Source: Calliopum simillimum (taxonomy: Eukaryota; Arthropoda; Insecta; Diptera; Lauxaniidae). Taken from it: 64,000 bases of DNA. Under the pieces are notes generated by a model, which was given only the letters and a program-made list of their open reading frames with translations, was not told where the DNA came from and did not search any database. Positions 33,311-43,799 of this stretch are shown here, in pieces; the first letter of the stretch is position 1; each line of letters starts with the position of its first letter. The DNA is taken from positions 24,233,964 through 24,297,963 of the forward strand of contig OX638370.1 in the NCBI GenBank assembly GCA_951812925.1. Direction: 5' to 3'. The position numbers and the translations under genes were made by a program.

Positions 33311-35366
33311 CTCAGGCACAAAAAAAAAATGGAATGAAGTTTTTAATTCCTATTTACAGTTTTATGTACTTTTTGACGCTGAATCCATCTTCATCAGCAG
33401 AACTGTCATTATACTTGCAGGATTTTGAAATATCCTTGTTTAAAATTGGAGAAAACGCTGTGTTCAGTCTTAAAGCGTTCCTACAAGAAAAGATTAAATT
33501 CTTTTTTTTTAATAGCATCGAATAGCCACACTCTTCCTTATCAAAATATTTTTTCGGATTTTTCCAATAGGACTCTTATTCGACTAAAATAATAAGATCA
33601 GATTCTTGACCGAGCAGAGATCGGTCTCCATGTAGTATCCTACTATTGAAATCAGCTGAGACATTCATTTGAAAGTAATTATATTCTATAACAAATTGGA
33701 AAGTTTATGCTTTTTTGTGAAATAATAATATTTGAACTCATTGGACGTAAATACTCTTAGCAAAATATGTTAATCAGCACACTCCAATAAGACGCCATAA
33801 ATACAAAAAAAATAAAAAAGGAAAAAAAAAATAAGACAGAAAAAAGAATTAAAACAGAAAAAAAAAAAAAAAAATTAAAAAGAAAAAAAAAATTATTGCA
33901 ACTACAAGTACAAGTCCATTTAGTGTCACAAAAAGTTGTTTTAAGGTGCAGCGCTTAAGTCAAACAACTTTTAAGTCGCTGATAAATCAAGCAACAAAAT
34001 TTAATGTTGCTGTAGGTCATTATACCATGCATACATATAAATAACCTTTGTCAGAGTTATAACGTCTGTGATAATTTATTTCAGCAATAGGGAAATGATA
34101 TTTAAATTTAACTACATATTTTCATTTAAATTTTAACGATTGTGCTATTATTAAACAATAAAATCTACTTTATTATGCATTCATATTTGAATATATTTAT
34201 TATCTACATGCATGCATTATGTCTGCGGTAATAGGTACTTTAGTGCCTGAAATGTCAGAGGTACTAAAATATGTTCACCTTTTAATGAGCGCTAACATTC
34301 AATTCAGTGCAAGCGATTAATAGACTTCCAGACTTTTTTTTTTAAAAAAAAGTATTTTCTTAACTCACAATTCATTGAAAAACTTTCAGAACGAAAAGTA
34401 ATTGAAATCCCGTGAATTCTGGTATAGGCTTGTATAACACACATTTTGATCTGTGTTAAAACGCTCAAGATGTAGAAAATAATGTGATGGTTTTAATTGT
34501 AGCTAGCGTAGCATGTCTCAGAACCAGAGTGTTACCAACTAAAAACAATTAGTAATTTTTCACAACAGATGGCGCTATGTGAGCGTTATGGTCTATACAT
34601 AGAGCGTTCTTTTACGGACGCATTTGTCCTTCACAGTGGTTCAAATAGCTATGCACTGCGTTTTTCTCATCAGAAACACGAAGTCAAAGGCTCGAGTGTG
34701 GTTTCTAAACAGAATTAACTAAAACTGATTTTATGAGGCTATGTTCTTGCATGTTTATCGCTGCCTCATTATCATCCTGAATGATGATCATTAAATTTTT
34801 CTAAATGACAGAGTTAATGTCTGCAGGAAATGGCGAATATACTGTAAAGTTATGTATTTCATGCAATCAATTTCATATGAAATTCCACAGATAAAAAACT
34901 TAATGAAGCCTATTTGAAGATGCTATCCAAACTAAGCATCAGATTTAAGTTTTTACTAAAACAAGTAAAAATTAAATGTAGCAAAAAATTTTTCATCAAA
35001 ATCAACAAGAGGCATCATCAACATACTCTCACATTAACTTATGTATGTATGTAGCTACGCATAATCAGATATTCAGATACAATTTCAGTGCAACTTTTAT
35101 CTCATCTTCTGGAATTGAATTTTTTTTTCTGCGTTAGATTTCTTGTGCCCAATGCTGCTTAGTTCCTGTAATTTAATTTCACGCAGTTACGGTTACACTC
35201 CGAAACACATACAAATTGTAGTTGGCAGTGATGTGTGGAATATTCGCGAGAAAAACATTCGATTATGAAGGGATGTCGTGGGTGAAGTAGTCTAATAATT
35301 TTGTTTCGTTAAACTATTTATAAAAAGCAAGAGTCTCAGCGTTTCAAAATCACTGAGCCAAACACA
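33311..35366. other. AT-rich DNA, no gene seen
   Basis: It includes an A-rich tract at about 33805-33895 and otherwise unremarkable sequence. The 63-codon frame at 33334-33525 has no recognisable motif. Confidence 0.45.
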
Positions 35367-35472
35367 GTCAGCGTAGAATTTTGGTTCGTCTACAACAAAC
35401 ACAATTTTTTCCAAATTTCTTGGAATTACAACACTCATGAAAAATTGTTCAAAATTTTTGTTCTACGCTGAC
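35367..35472. repeat. Short element with perfect 12-bp inverted ends
   Basis: GTCAGCGTAGAA (35367-35378) and TTCTACGCTGAC (35461-35472) are exact reverse complements 82 bp apart. The adjacent AATTTTGG/AAAATTTTTG partly extends the pairing. It could be a tiny MITE. Only one copy was seen, so the identity is tentative. Confidence 0.45.
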
Positions 35473-35585
35473 ACCCTTGGTATAGATGCTATATACGTAT
35501 AAGTATACTATTTATGAAACCACGGTGTGACGAAAAGAGATGGGCTTGAGGGGACGCTTGATTCTCGCCAATATTCTTTATCACT

Positions 35586-35809
35586 ACACAATAAAAAATG
35601 GTAGATTACTTTTGTTAATTTTGATTCCCTTTAGTATTGATTTTAAACTTTTTTTGGTATGAAATTCCGTGTTTTTTCCAAAAGAAGTTTGAATTTTATT
35701 CCAAAAAAGTATGAAATTTATTCCCAAATATTTTAAAAATAATACATTTTTTAGCATTGTTATTTATTGTTCTTTTTTGTTATAAAATTAAACTAAAATT
35801 TTTTATGTG
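35586..35809 (-). repeat. Repeat family D (MITE-like), copy 3
   Basis: Inverted relative to copies 1 and 2: ACACAATAAAAAATGGTAG on the left, TTTTGATTCCCTTTAGTATT inside, and AATTAAACTAAAATTTTTTA near the right edge. Its right edge coincides with the TA target of the mariner at 35812, so the mariner appears to have inserted at or very near the tip of this MITE. Confidence 0.7.
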
Positions 35810-35811
35810 TA

Positions 35812-36552
35812 CGTAGTTTGCCTTTTATATTTCGGGATTGGGCAACACTAATGTCAATAGCTAAAATCTGGCAACACCATAATAAAGTTCGACATTTTTT
35901 AGCATAAACGTACTCACAACCTTTTGACGTACGGCAATCATTTGTGTTGTTTACAGTGACTTGAAAAAATCAATTTGGCAAAAAAATGGAATTAACTCGT
36001 GAACATTTTCGTGCGATAATTTTTCACAACTTTCGACGTGGATTAACTCAACAACAGTGCATCGATGAACTTAATTCAATTTTTGGCGATGAAGCTCCAT
36101 CAAGGACCAGTGTTTATCGGTGGTATGGTGAATTCAACCGAGGTCGTAGTTCACTCCAAGACGAATTTCGTGAAGGTCGTCCAAAATCAGTTGTTGTTCC
36201 GGAAACCATTGATGCTGTACGCCAACTGGTATTGCAAGATCGTCATGTGACCTATCGTGAGATTGAGACAACCTTAGGCATTAGTGGGACCAGCATACAT
36301 TCAATATTGCATGAACACCTGGCCGTAAAAAGGTTTGTTCTCGTTGGAAACCCCATAATTTAGCCATATTTTAAATTATCAATGGAAAGACTGATTTTCT
36401 TAACTCACTGTAAACAAAACAAATAGCACTTGTACATCAAAACGTTGTGAGAACGTTTATGCTAAAAAATGTCAAACTTTATTATGGTGTTGCCAGATTT
36501 TAGCTATTGACATTGGTGTTGCCCAATCCCGAAACATAAAAGGCAACCCTCG
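35812..36552 (+). mobile_element. Mariner element with long (about 160-bp) inverted repeats
   Basis: Flanked by TA (35810-35811 and 36553-36554). The left end CGTAGTTTGCCTTTTATATT and the right end, on the other strand CGAGGGTTGCCTTTTATGTT, begin inverted repeats that remain alignable for about 160 bp. They include GGGATTGGGCAACAC, AATAGCTAAAATCTGGCAAC and TTTTTTAGCATAAACGT in both arms. Mariner repeats are normally near 30 bp, so this length is unusual. The inner part holds only the first third of a transposase; total length is 741 bp. Confidence 0.88.
35986..36363 (+). pseudogene. Mariner transposase, N-terminal part
   Basis: The frame starts MELTREHFRAIIFHNFRRGL and carries both DNA-binding helix-turn-helix segments. 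The first is around residues 10-60 (QQCIDELNSIFGDEAPSRTS, VYRWYGEFNRGRSSLQDEF, then EGRPKSV); the second is around residues 70-112 (ETIDAVRQLVLQDRHVTYRE, then IETTLGISGTSIHSILHEHL). After residue 114 a one-base loss shifts the frame: the expected VCSRWKPHNLA is present in another phase. The catalytic DDD domain is wholly deleted, so it can bind DNA at most. The first 114 codons are clean, suggesting this piece is younger than the other mariners here. Confidence 0.88.
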
Positions 36553-36554
36553 TA

Positions 36555-36930
36555 TAACCATTCTGCGGTGACTTCGATTCAGGAAATTCTTGCCTCAGAT
36601 AGTTTCCACGTTCAAAATATTGGGTCGAGAATCCATCAATATTCATTCCTTTGTGCACCATTTTGTTTACACGAAGTAATTAAACTTTGGAAATTATCGA
36701 AATTTTCAGAATTCCTCAAAGGTAGCTTTTGTGAAGACTGCAATTTAGACGCAGAATCAGGTTCAGCCTAAACAATCTTTGCTAATGTTGTAGGCTTGAA
36801 TACTATAGTTGTGTGAAGGATATTATATAGATGATCATCTCTATTATATTAAATTTATTATATATTGTCCGTATTTATTTATATTTCATAACGAAATGCT
36901 GAAATGAAAAATCTAGCATGTATCTTCAAT
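36555..36930. other. No gene seen
   Basis: Ordinary AT-rich sequence. A 67-codon frame at 36568-36771 has no recognisable motif. Confidence 0.4.
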
Positions 36931-37265
36931 AATACCTTATCCGTTTCCACCGAACCGAAGAGATTTATTTTTGACAGTAGATGTCATAAGCGGGAAAATT
37001 AAAGTTGTTTCTTATTTTAATCTCAATATTCATTTGCTTTTTTTAATGGTATTAAATGTTTATGTCAAAGTTAAGGGGTGCCACTTGGTCGAAAATAGCC
37101 ATAATCAGTGGACCTGTAGAGATTTTAACAAGGACTTGAAATAAATTTTGTCAGGAGAAGATTTATTTTTGTAAGGTAAGTATATCAAGTGATTTATAAC
37201 GAAACTTAAAGCTAATTCTCGAAACTATCGTTAATCACATCTTAAATATCCGATCGAATGGTAGT
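36931..37265 (+). repeat. Repeat family A (MITE-like), copy 2
   Basis: It contains CCGTTTCCACCGAACCGAAG, GAGATTTATTTTTGACAGTA, AGTTAAGGGGTGCCACTTGG and CGAAACTATCGTTAATCACA, collinear with copies 1 and 3. The outer left inverted repeat appears truncated; the right edge is near AAATATCCGATCGAATGG. Confidence 0.65.
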
Positions 37266-38399
37266 ATAACAGCGGCAGAAGTAAAAATTTTTAAGAACAT
37301 ACTACCAAGAAATCAAACAACAGTCCGCGTTAGGATGTTCAGAAGGACTTACAAATGGCACCCATACAATGAAAACTATTACACATTCGAAATAAAAATG
37401 CGAACTTTTGTTTTGGAAGACCTTTCAAATGGCGATTTCGAGAAATAATTCTAATGAATAGATTTTGATTACGATAAGCTAGGACTTCATATATTCACCT
37501 ACGACTATTTTCGCACATCTTCAGACCATGCACCCACACAACACCCACGAAACATTAAGGGTGCCACAGTATTTTCTTGCAAATTGCGCGTACTGCAAAA
37601 ATAATGCGACAAGACGGAAAAAAGTAAAGAAAGCGCTGGAATAAGAAAAAAATGAATAATAAAATGAAGCATCAAGTAAATAAGAAAAAAAAAGCACAGC
37701 AAAAATGATAAAAAAAAGCGAAAAAAATGATAGCGGAAAAAGTCATAAATGTACAAGTAGGAATACGAGTATCTTAAAGTAGATTTGAAATTGAAACTGT
37801 TACGTATCCAATGGAATTCATGGATTGAAATTGAAATGTACGCTATGGGCACGTACCTACTACTACACACTATACACTTAGATACAATGAATATCTTCAG
37901 TATCAGCAACTTTATATCTGTGTATCTAACGCCGCTTAATGTCTAGCGGCACTGGCAGCATGGCGTCGTAAAAGATCATTAAAATAGATACAGATATTCT
38001 GTGTAACTAAAAGATACAAATGGAGCAAAAATAAAATTAAAATTGGAACAATGTTAACGGCAAATAAAAAAAAAAAGAAATTTAAATCCAAAAAGTGAAG
38101 GGAATGATTTTTGCTCAGGACATAAAAGTCACATATTGTATTCAAATTCAGGTAAAAGGCAATAATTTGTATGCCTTCAAAATGAATTATTTATTCAACT
38201 GCATCCTGTTTGTTGAAAGTGACTATCTTTTTGATAGTCATATTATCAATTTATTCAGAGTCTTATTTTATTCAAAAAGCAATAAAAAAATTAGAGGGAA
38301 TTCAATTTCATCAAGTAGGCTTTATTATCACACAAATGAACCATTCTTAGCGACGGCAGAAATTATCCATTCTGAAGTTCCAGTTCGACCATTTCGAGT
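37266..38399. other. No gene seen
   Basis: The 134-codon minus frame at 37505-37909 is rich in F, L, S and Y because its plus strand is A-rich. It has no motif and I do not call it a gene. Nothing else is recognised. Confidence 0.45.
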
Positions 38400-38700
38400 G
38401 ATTTTGGCGTAAAATTTGTAGTAGTTTTTTTGTTACCCATGTAGACTGTGGACTTTACTTAGCCTCAAAGGAAAAAGTCTAGAGTTGTGACATCACATGA
38501 TCAAGATGGCCAACCCAACGGTCTAAAGCGTGGATTGAACCTATTCATCGAATTTTCCACGCAATGAAACCATGGTTTGACTGGCAGTCTTGAAAGTAAC
38601 GGCCTCTTGTGGGAACTAATGTCGTCGAGATTACAGGCTTCTATTAAAGGTACCAATATGAACCGATATTTTCAAGCGCTCACTAACTACATCAGACCTT
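38400..38700 (-). pseudogene. Tc1/mariner-type transposase C-terminal scrap
   Basis: The minus strand between about 38420 and 38560 reads RFRPLGWPS, a stop, then SCDVTTLDFFL, a stop and a glycine. This matches the WPPRSCDLTPLDFFLWGYVK box that holds the last catalytic acid of Tc3/mariner-like transposases. It continues to VKSTVYMGN. The upstream sequence is too decayed to follow with confidence. Confidence 0.5.
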
Positions 38701-38911
38701 TATTTTTTCCGGTTGTAGTGACATATCTAAGGCCTCTTCAGGTTGCTTTTTAATATCAGAAAGATTGATCGGCTTTCAGCGTCAATTCAAGCCAATTAAA
38801 ATTTTCAATGAATAACAATCTAAATATTCGGTCATTTTCAAAGCGGTTTCAAAGAGTTCAGGCTGGACATTTTTCAGCAGAGAACGAGCTATGCCAAGGT
38901 CGGCCAAAGTC

Positions 38912-39113
38912 GGTTACCGGACATAAGCCTAACGGACATAATCCCCACTTCGTAAATGGGGATTAAATTAAATTATTAAATTAAATTAAATTAAATTAAA
39001 TTAAATTAAATTAAATTAAATTAAATTAAATTAAATTAAATTAAATTAAATTAAATTAAATTAAATTAAATTAAATTAAATTAAATTAAATTAGATTAAA
39101 TTATTGATGGACC
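38912..39113 (+). mobile_element. ACATAATCCCC hairpin-family element, copy 3, filled by a microsatellite
   Basis: The left end GGTTACCGGACATAAGCC matches copy 2. An 8-bp duplication CCAAAGTC flanks the element exactly (38904-38911 and 39114-39121), and the right end is ...GATGGACC. After the first hairpin, ACATAATCCCCACTTCGTAA then ATGGGGATTA, the rest of the interior is a TTAAA-unit microsatellite. The element is therefore 202 bp, with most of the normal interior replaced. Confidence 0.75.
38963..39103. repeat. (TTAAA)n microsatellite
   Basis: About 27 units of the pentanucleotide TTAAA, broken once near the start (AATTATTAAA) and once near the end (TTAGATTAAA). It appears to have grown from GGGGATTA of the hairpin element copy 3. 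Confidence 0.95.
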
Positions 39114-39121
39114 CCAAAGTC

Positions 39122-39600
39122 CATGTGTGACGAGAGAAATGTAGCCCTGAACAAAGCTAAGATTGACGAGGATACACAATGATACAAAAAATTAATGCTT
39201 ATGATTTGAGGTTAAATGCCCTGAATACTAGAAAGATATTTACTGTGAAATGGTTTAATGAAAACTGTTTACCAAAAGCTTTCGAAATGTGTTGGAAAAC
39301 CAAAAAAAGTTGCACTTCTTACATCATGATAATACGCCAGCTCACACTGCTAAAATATCATGCAGCTTCATTGCGGTCTTTGGGGACGACGAAATACGCT
39401 TAGCACCATATTTTCCAAATATGGCGCCTTACGATTTCTGGTTTATTTCAAAAACCAAGGGGAAAGAATGCGAAGATAGTTAATGCTGTTAATGTGGAAA
39501 TCGGAAAGCTTCAAGAATACAATTTTGAGGACTGTTTTATTAAGTTGATCGACAGGCTCAAAAATGTATTTTATTAATGGCAATTATTTAGAAAAGATAA
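39122..39600 (+). pseudogene. Mariner-type transposase C-terminal relic
   Basis: KWFNENCLPKAF (39249-39284) is followed, after a frame change, by the catalytic box HHDNTPAHTAKIS (about 39322-39360). Then come FGDDEIRLAPYFPNMAPYDF and WFISKTKG, equivalent to the PYSPDLAPCDFWLF region with the last aspartate. The tail NVEIGKLQEYNFEDCFIKLI and DRLKNVFY matches the typical C-terminus. The N-terminal half is missing or unrecognisable. It adjoins the 8-bp duplication of the hairpin element. Confidence 0.75.
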
Positions 39601-39609
39601 AAAAGGTTG

Positions 39610-39805
39610 AAAATCTATGTATTAATAAGCAAGACAAAGGTTTGTCCTACATTTCTTACTATGTTAGAAGTGGAGCACAACTTTGAATTATACACCATTA
39701 GGAATGTATTTGTGTGTACATGTGCACAAATTTAAAATTATTCAAATATTTTGCCATTAAGTCAGGTGAAATTATATGCAAAATTTCTCAATATTAATAA
39801 CGAAA
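39610..39805 (+). repeat. Repeat pair X, copy 1
   Basis: About 195 bp are shared with 49228-49425: GTTTGTCCTACATTTCTTAC, GGAGCACAACTTTGAATTA, ATTTTGCCATTAAGTCAGGT and TTCTCAATATTAATAACGA. It directly follows the mariner C-terminal relic, so it may be that transposon's 3' end or an independent repeat. Confidence 0.6.
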
Positions 39806-39917
39806 AAAAAAAAAAAAAAATGTAAGCAAAAGAACATTTTTCTTGGTTTGCTTTTAACCAGCTCAGTCAACTTTTGTTAGTACCTCCGTAATACAGATTA
39901 CCCGAAAAACTTCATGA

Positions 39918-40024
39918 GGGTTATCGTGAATAAACATTCCCGGGGAATTTTTCTTAGACTGCCGTGCATTCTCCATTGTAGGCTAAAAAAAATTGCCCGG
40001 GAATATTCATTCATGATAACTGCC
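39918..40024. repeat. Repeat family C (short hairpin MITE), copy 2
   Basis: The left arm GGTTATCGTGAATAAACATT pairs with the right arm ATATTCATTCATGATAACTG. ATTCCCGGGGAATTTTTCTT is opposed by AAAAAAATTGCCCGGGAATA around the CTCCATTGTA loop. Same design as 15762-15864 with several substitutions. Confidence 0.75.
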
Positions 40025-40078
40025 TTTATTATTTTTGTGAAAAGTTCAACTGTATGAATGATAGCTTTGAATTTACAG

Positions 40079-40214
40079 TTTTAGGGCCATTTTCACAATG
40101 TCCAGTTAAAACTGAACTTTCATATAAATAAAAATTATGTATGAACTTTTATGTGAAAGTGGCAGTTAAAGTTCCAGTTAATGCTTAACTGAACATTGTG
40201 AAATTGGCCCTTAA
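40079..40214. repeat. Repeat family E (hairpin MITE with TTAA-like ends)
   Basis: The left TTTTAGGGCCATTTTCACAA and the right end (other strand TTAAGGGCCAATTTCACAAT) are inverted repeats about 28 bp long. Inside, GTCCAGTTAAAACTG is opposed by CAGTTAATGCTTAACTGAAC. Total is about 135 bp. TTAA-like ends suggest piggyBac-type mobilisation, but the left end reads TTTTA, so this is uncertain. Confidence 0.65.
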
Positions 40215-41099
40215 TAGTATGTATAAAGCCTTTTAAATAGTTTTGACAGTAAAACCTTATTGATTTAACTGCAAGTGCCATTATTTTTATAGATTATATT
40301 TTCTTCCGATTGACTTCAAATTTCATATCAAATTTTTTCACAAACTAAATAATAATCATAATTATAATAAACATAATTTGTATGAGTTTAAAAAAAGTTG
40401 TATATTTTGATAATATGTATTGTATAAATATTGGTTTATAAACCTACGTAAAGATAAATAAATCAACTTACTTTTCAGAATTTTCAGTGATGCTTGTAAG
40501 TCCGGAACTGAGTTGCCTTTGCTGATAAAAGTTATTGCGCTTTCATATGAATAAAATCTTTTTGATTTCTTAACATTAAATTTTCACTTTTCTAGTAATT
40601 TCTGCTTGAGTTTTGTCAACTTGCACTATTTTCACAAATTTTTTAATTTTTTTGTTATGCGGAAAGGTTAAGATTTTCGCTAAATTAAAAAAAATACTTT
40701 TTATTATAAATAAATAAGCTAATAACTATTTTGCGAAAAAGTTAATATCCTATGGAAGCTTATAAGTAATTTGTTTCGTACCAGTTTTTCTTTTTATCCG
40801 CGAAAGTTTATCCTAAGCTAACACCAAAAAAAATATAAGATATGTAACCTAATTAGAATATTTTAAACACGTTTCGAGCGAAGGACAAAGAAAAATGTTT
40901 TCTTATCAAGGCAGAATGTTTTGGTTAATTTACTTCCCACGATATGGGATGCCTCAAACTACTGAATGAGACGGTTAATGTCTATCACTGTAAGAAAAGT
41001 ATGAAAGCTATAAGACATTTTGATTCTTTTGGATATGCAGATCACGAGTGAATCGTGGAAAACTGTCTTATGTTCGCGTTGTCCAATATAACTTGATCC
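40215..41099. other. No gene seen
   Basis: AT-rich sequence without recognisable exons or repeats shared elsewhere in the window. Confidence 0.4.
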
Positions 41100-41300
41100 G
41101 GCCGCATTTTAGTACAGAAGCTCTTCAAATGCTTGAAGGAAGATTCACTATTTTTGAACAAATTTTTGTTAAGCGGTGAGGCTTTATGGGCGCCATGATA
41201 ACTGATTATTTTCCGGCTGAAATTGAGTCCCGATAACACGTTTGACTTTTTCCGTTGAGGCTATATAAAGCCTAAATTCTACGATTCCACTCAAAAGCGG
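41100..41300 (+). pseudogene. Tc1/mariner transposase scrap at a foldback insertion site
   Basis: One frame near 41216-41295 reads LKLSPDNTFDFFR, a stop, then GYIKPKFYDST. This resembles the SPDLTPLDFFLWGYLKSKVY box with the last catalytic acid. Upstream, ALQMLEGRFTIFEQIFVKR could be the preceding segment. Foldback element 2 interrupts it after KFY, and the right flank resumes SKFYID. The match is short and decayed. Confidence 0.4.
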
Positions 41301-41934
41301 CCAAAAAAAAAGGGGCCAAAAAATAGCGGCCAAAAAAAAGCGGCCAAAAAAAAAGGGGCCAAATACAAAAAAGGGCCAAAAAATAGCGGCCAAAAAAAAG
41401 GGGCCAAAAAATAGCGGCCAAAAAAAAAGCGGCCAAAGGAAAAAAGAGGCCAAAATGGTTAAAGTGTTAAATTATCATTATTTTGTTTAAAATCAAACAC
41501 ATTAGGTTAAATAGTAAAGTAAAGTAAATAGTACTAAAACTGAAGGGAACAGGAGTTCTCGCAGAGTTGATTATTTTCCGGCTGAAATTGAGTCCCGATA
41601 ACACGTTTGACTTTTTCCGTTGAGGCTATATAAAGCCTAAATTCTACGATTCCACTCAAAAGCGGCCAAAAAAAAAGGGGCCAAAAAATAGCGGCCAAAA
41701 AAAAGCGGCCAAAAAAAAAGGGGCCAAATACAAAAAAGGGCCAAAAAATAGCGGCCAAAAAAAAGGGGCCAAAAAATAGCGGCCAAAAAAAAAGCGGCCA
41801 AAGGAAAAAAGAGGCCAAAATGGTTAAAGTGTTAAATTATCATTATTTTGTTTAAAATCAAACACATTAGGTTAAATAGTAAAGTAAAGTAAATAGTACT
41901 AAAACTGAAGGGAACAGGAGTTCTCGCAGAGTTG
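41205..41934. repeat. Exact 365-bp tandem duplication
   Basis: Bases 41205-41569 and 41570-41934 are identical as far as I can read. Each unit holds 78 bp of flanking sequence (TTCCGGCTGAAATTGAGTCC onward), the left arm of foldback element 2 and part of its middle, ending TTCTCGCAGAGTTG. Identity over 365 bp means a very recent event or an assembly error. The two W/F/P-rich minus frames across it are by-products of GGCC-A-tract repeats. Confidence 0.9.
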
Positions 41935-42188
41935 TATACTATGCAGTGGATGAAAGAAGCACTGTTTCTTGAAAGAATAGTACTATTAATGAAGAAAAGC
42001 ACATCCGGTCCGTATTTTAGAGACAGGAATCGTTTTAAAGAGATGAGAACCGTTTGAATTCTTTTTTACCCACATTTGGCCACTTTTTTCCTTTGGCCCT
42101 TTTTTTTTGGCCCCTTTTTATATTTGGCCCCTTTTTGTTGGCCGCTATTTTTTGACCGCTATTTTTTTGGCCGCTTTTGAGTACCTCC
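41283..42188. mobile_element. Foldback element 2 (GGCCAAAAAA arms) with 9-bp target duplication
   Basis: The left arm ACTCAAAAGCGGCCAAAA is a run of short units, GCGGCCAAAAAA and GGGGCCAAAAAA. The right arm (42065-42183) is the inverse, ending TTTTTTTGGCCGCTTTTGAG. The flanks carry AAATTCTAC at 41274-41282 and 42189-42197, a 9-bp duplication as made by Foldback elements. Termini are G-N5-ACTCAAAAGCGG on both sides. The duplicated block adds 365 bp, so the original element was about 541 bp. It is non-coding. Confidence 0.8.
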
Positions 42189-42197
42189 AAATTCTAC

Positions 42198-43799
42198 ATA
42201 GATTAACCGGTCTTAATTATTGTCGACATTACTCGATTTATTCGCCATATACAAATGAAAATTAATTTCAATCACCAATTTTTGGTGTCTTTAGAAAATT
42301 CTCGAGAAGCATTGGGAAATGGTAAATACGACTTAAAAGAAGTCTTGATCTAATTAATATAGGGAATTCTTGGTAACTAATGCAAGTACTGAACACGAAG
42401 AAGAAACTCTTAACATTGATTGTGTCGATGGGGCATTGTGAACATAGAACAACTGTGGTAGTACAGCGGATTTTCGTCATAATGGTTTTGCTTCTTTTTT
42501 TTCATCCCGATGTATGAAGTAGCTTTCAGTGATATCGAAAAGCTGTCAAAATTAAACATCTCTACGCCTTCTGGATTTCGAGATAAAGGAAATGGCGGAA
42601 TATGATATGACAGATATTTCATAGTTATAAAGGTGCAACAAATTTAAAAAAAAAGTAATTAGTGGTACAAAAATTATCATATAGGAAGGTCTTTAAACTG
42701 AAACCGCATACTTGCTATGGATCAAACCACCAAAACGATGGAGGCTTGGACGTCTTAAATCAGTGATTTTTTTTACAGTTTTTTTTTTCACGTACGTACA
42801 TATCTCACGAAATACTTTGTACTAATTCGGGCAAAACCTTTGAAAGGGGTTAAATTTTGTACATTTTTAGTTTTTTTTCTTCTCATAACTCTACAGTGAA
42901 AAGTTTGCCCTCTGGAAGTCCAGGAAGGAGTTGAAATTTTTTTTTTTTTTTGGTATAACTTGATTATTTCCATCAAATAAAAGTTGAAATTTCGTCTTCT
43001 GAAAAATTTATAAAAATGCGCATGTTTTGTGACTTTTAAACAAAAATATAAAGTTCATGAGCTGGTGAATTTTTTTTAGAAGATTTCAGATGAAATCTAA
43101 AAGGTTTTTACTTGGTGTTTTACTTTTGTCCGTCTGTTTTTTGTAAATATTTCAGAGTCCTTTGAATAGAGCAATGGCAGTTAACTTACAAGGTCTATAG
43201 GCCTCCCGAAAGAGGCCGAAAATTGATTTTTACTATCCAATAACTTATATAATAAAATTAATATTATTATAATAAAATTAATTAAAAACAAAGTAGTAAA
43301 TTAGATGAAAACAAGTCGATTTTCAGCTAAATCATACTTTGGTTTAATTTACAGAATTTGACCCAGTTCATACACAAAATTTCTAAATTTTCCATATTTA
43401 CCAAACTTTCGAAACATGTTCATACATATGCATTGGTTTTTGACAATTTGAATAAAACTTCATTTTGATTTGATGGATAAATAGAAATCTTCGTAAGAAA
43501 AATTTAAAAATTCTTATCAAACCTAGACGTTTCGCACAAGAAACCTATGCATTTTCATCTATTCTACAACTTTTGCTAAGAAGATTTTCTTTATATCTGC
43601 CTTGTTTTCGAGCTATTAAGCAAAAACCCAATTTTAGCCTCTTTACTCGACCTCATCTAGCAAACGCTCTGCTTACTAAATGACAGGTTTGTAACTAGCT
43701 ACAAACGATAACACTTTGCAAGCGTATAACGGGAAAATAAAGGAAATTGTATTCAATGTGATTTGTAACACTGACCTATGAAGAATTTGTTTTCTGTCA
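42198..43799. other. No gene seen
   Basis: AT-rich DNA with T tracts near 42775-42790 and 42937-42951. It contains CAAACCTAGACGTTTCG near 43518-43534, matching the array at 17845-18176. Small minus frames such as 42268-42480 and 42410-42622 have no motif. Confidence 0.4.

Noticed and set aside
37505..37909. 134-codon minus frame with hydrophobic core
   Set aside because: Length alone is not evidence. It is driven by an A-rich plus strand and lacks any motif.
41184..41818. Two W/F/P-rich minus frames of about 90 codons with identical starts
   Set aside because: They are translations of GGCCAAAAAA arm repeats duplicated in tandem.
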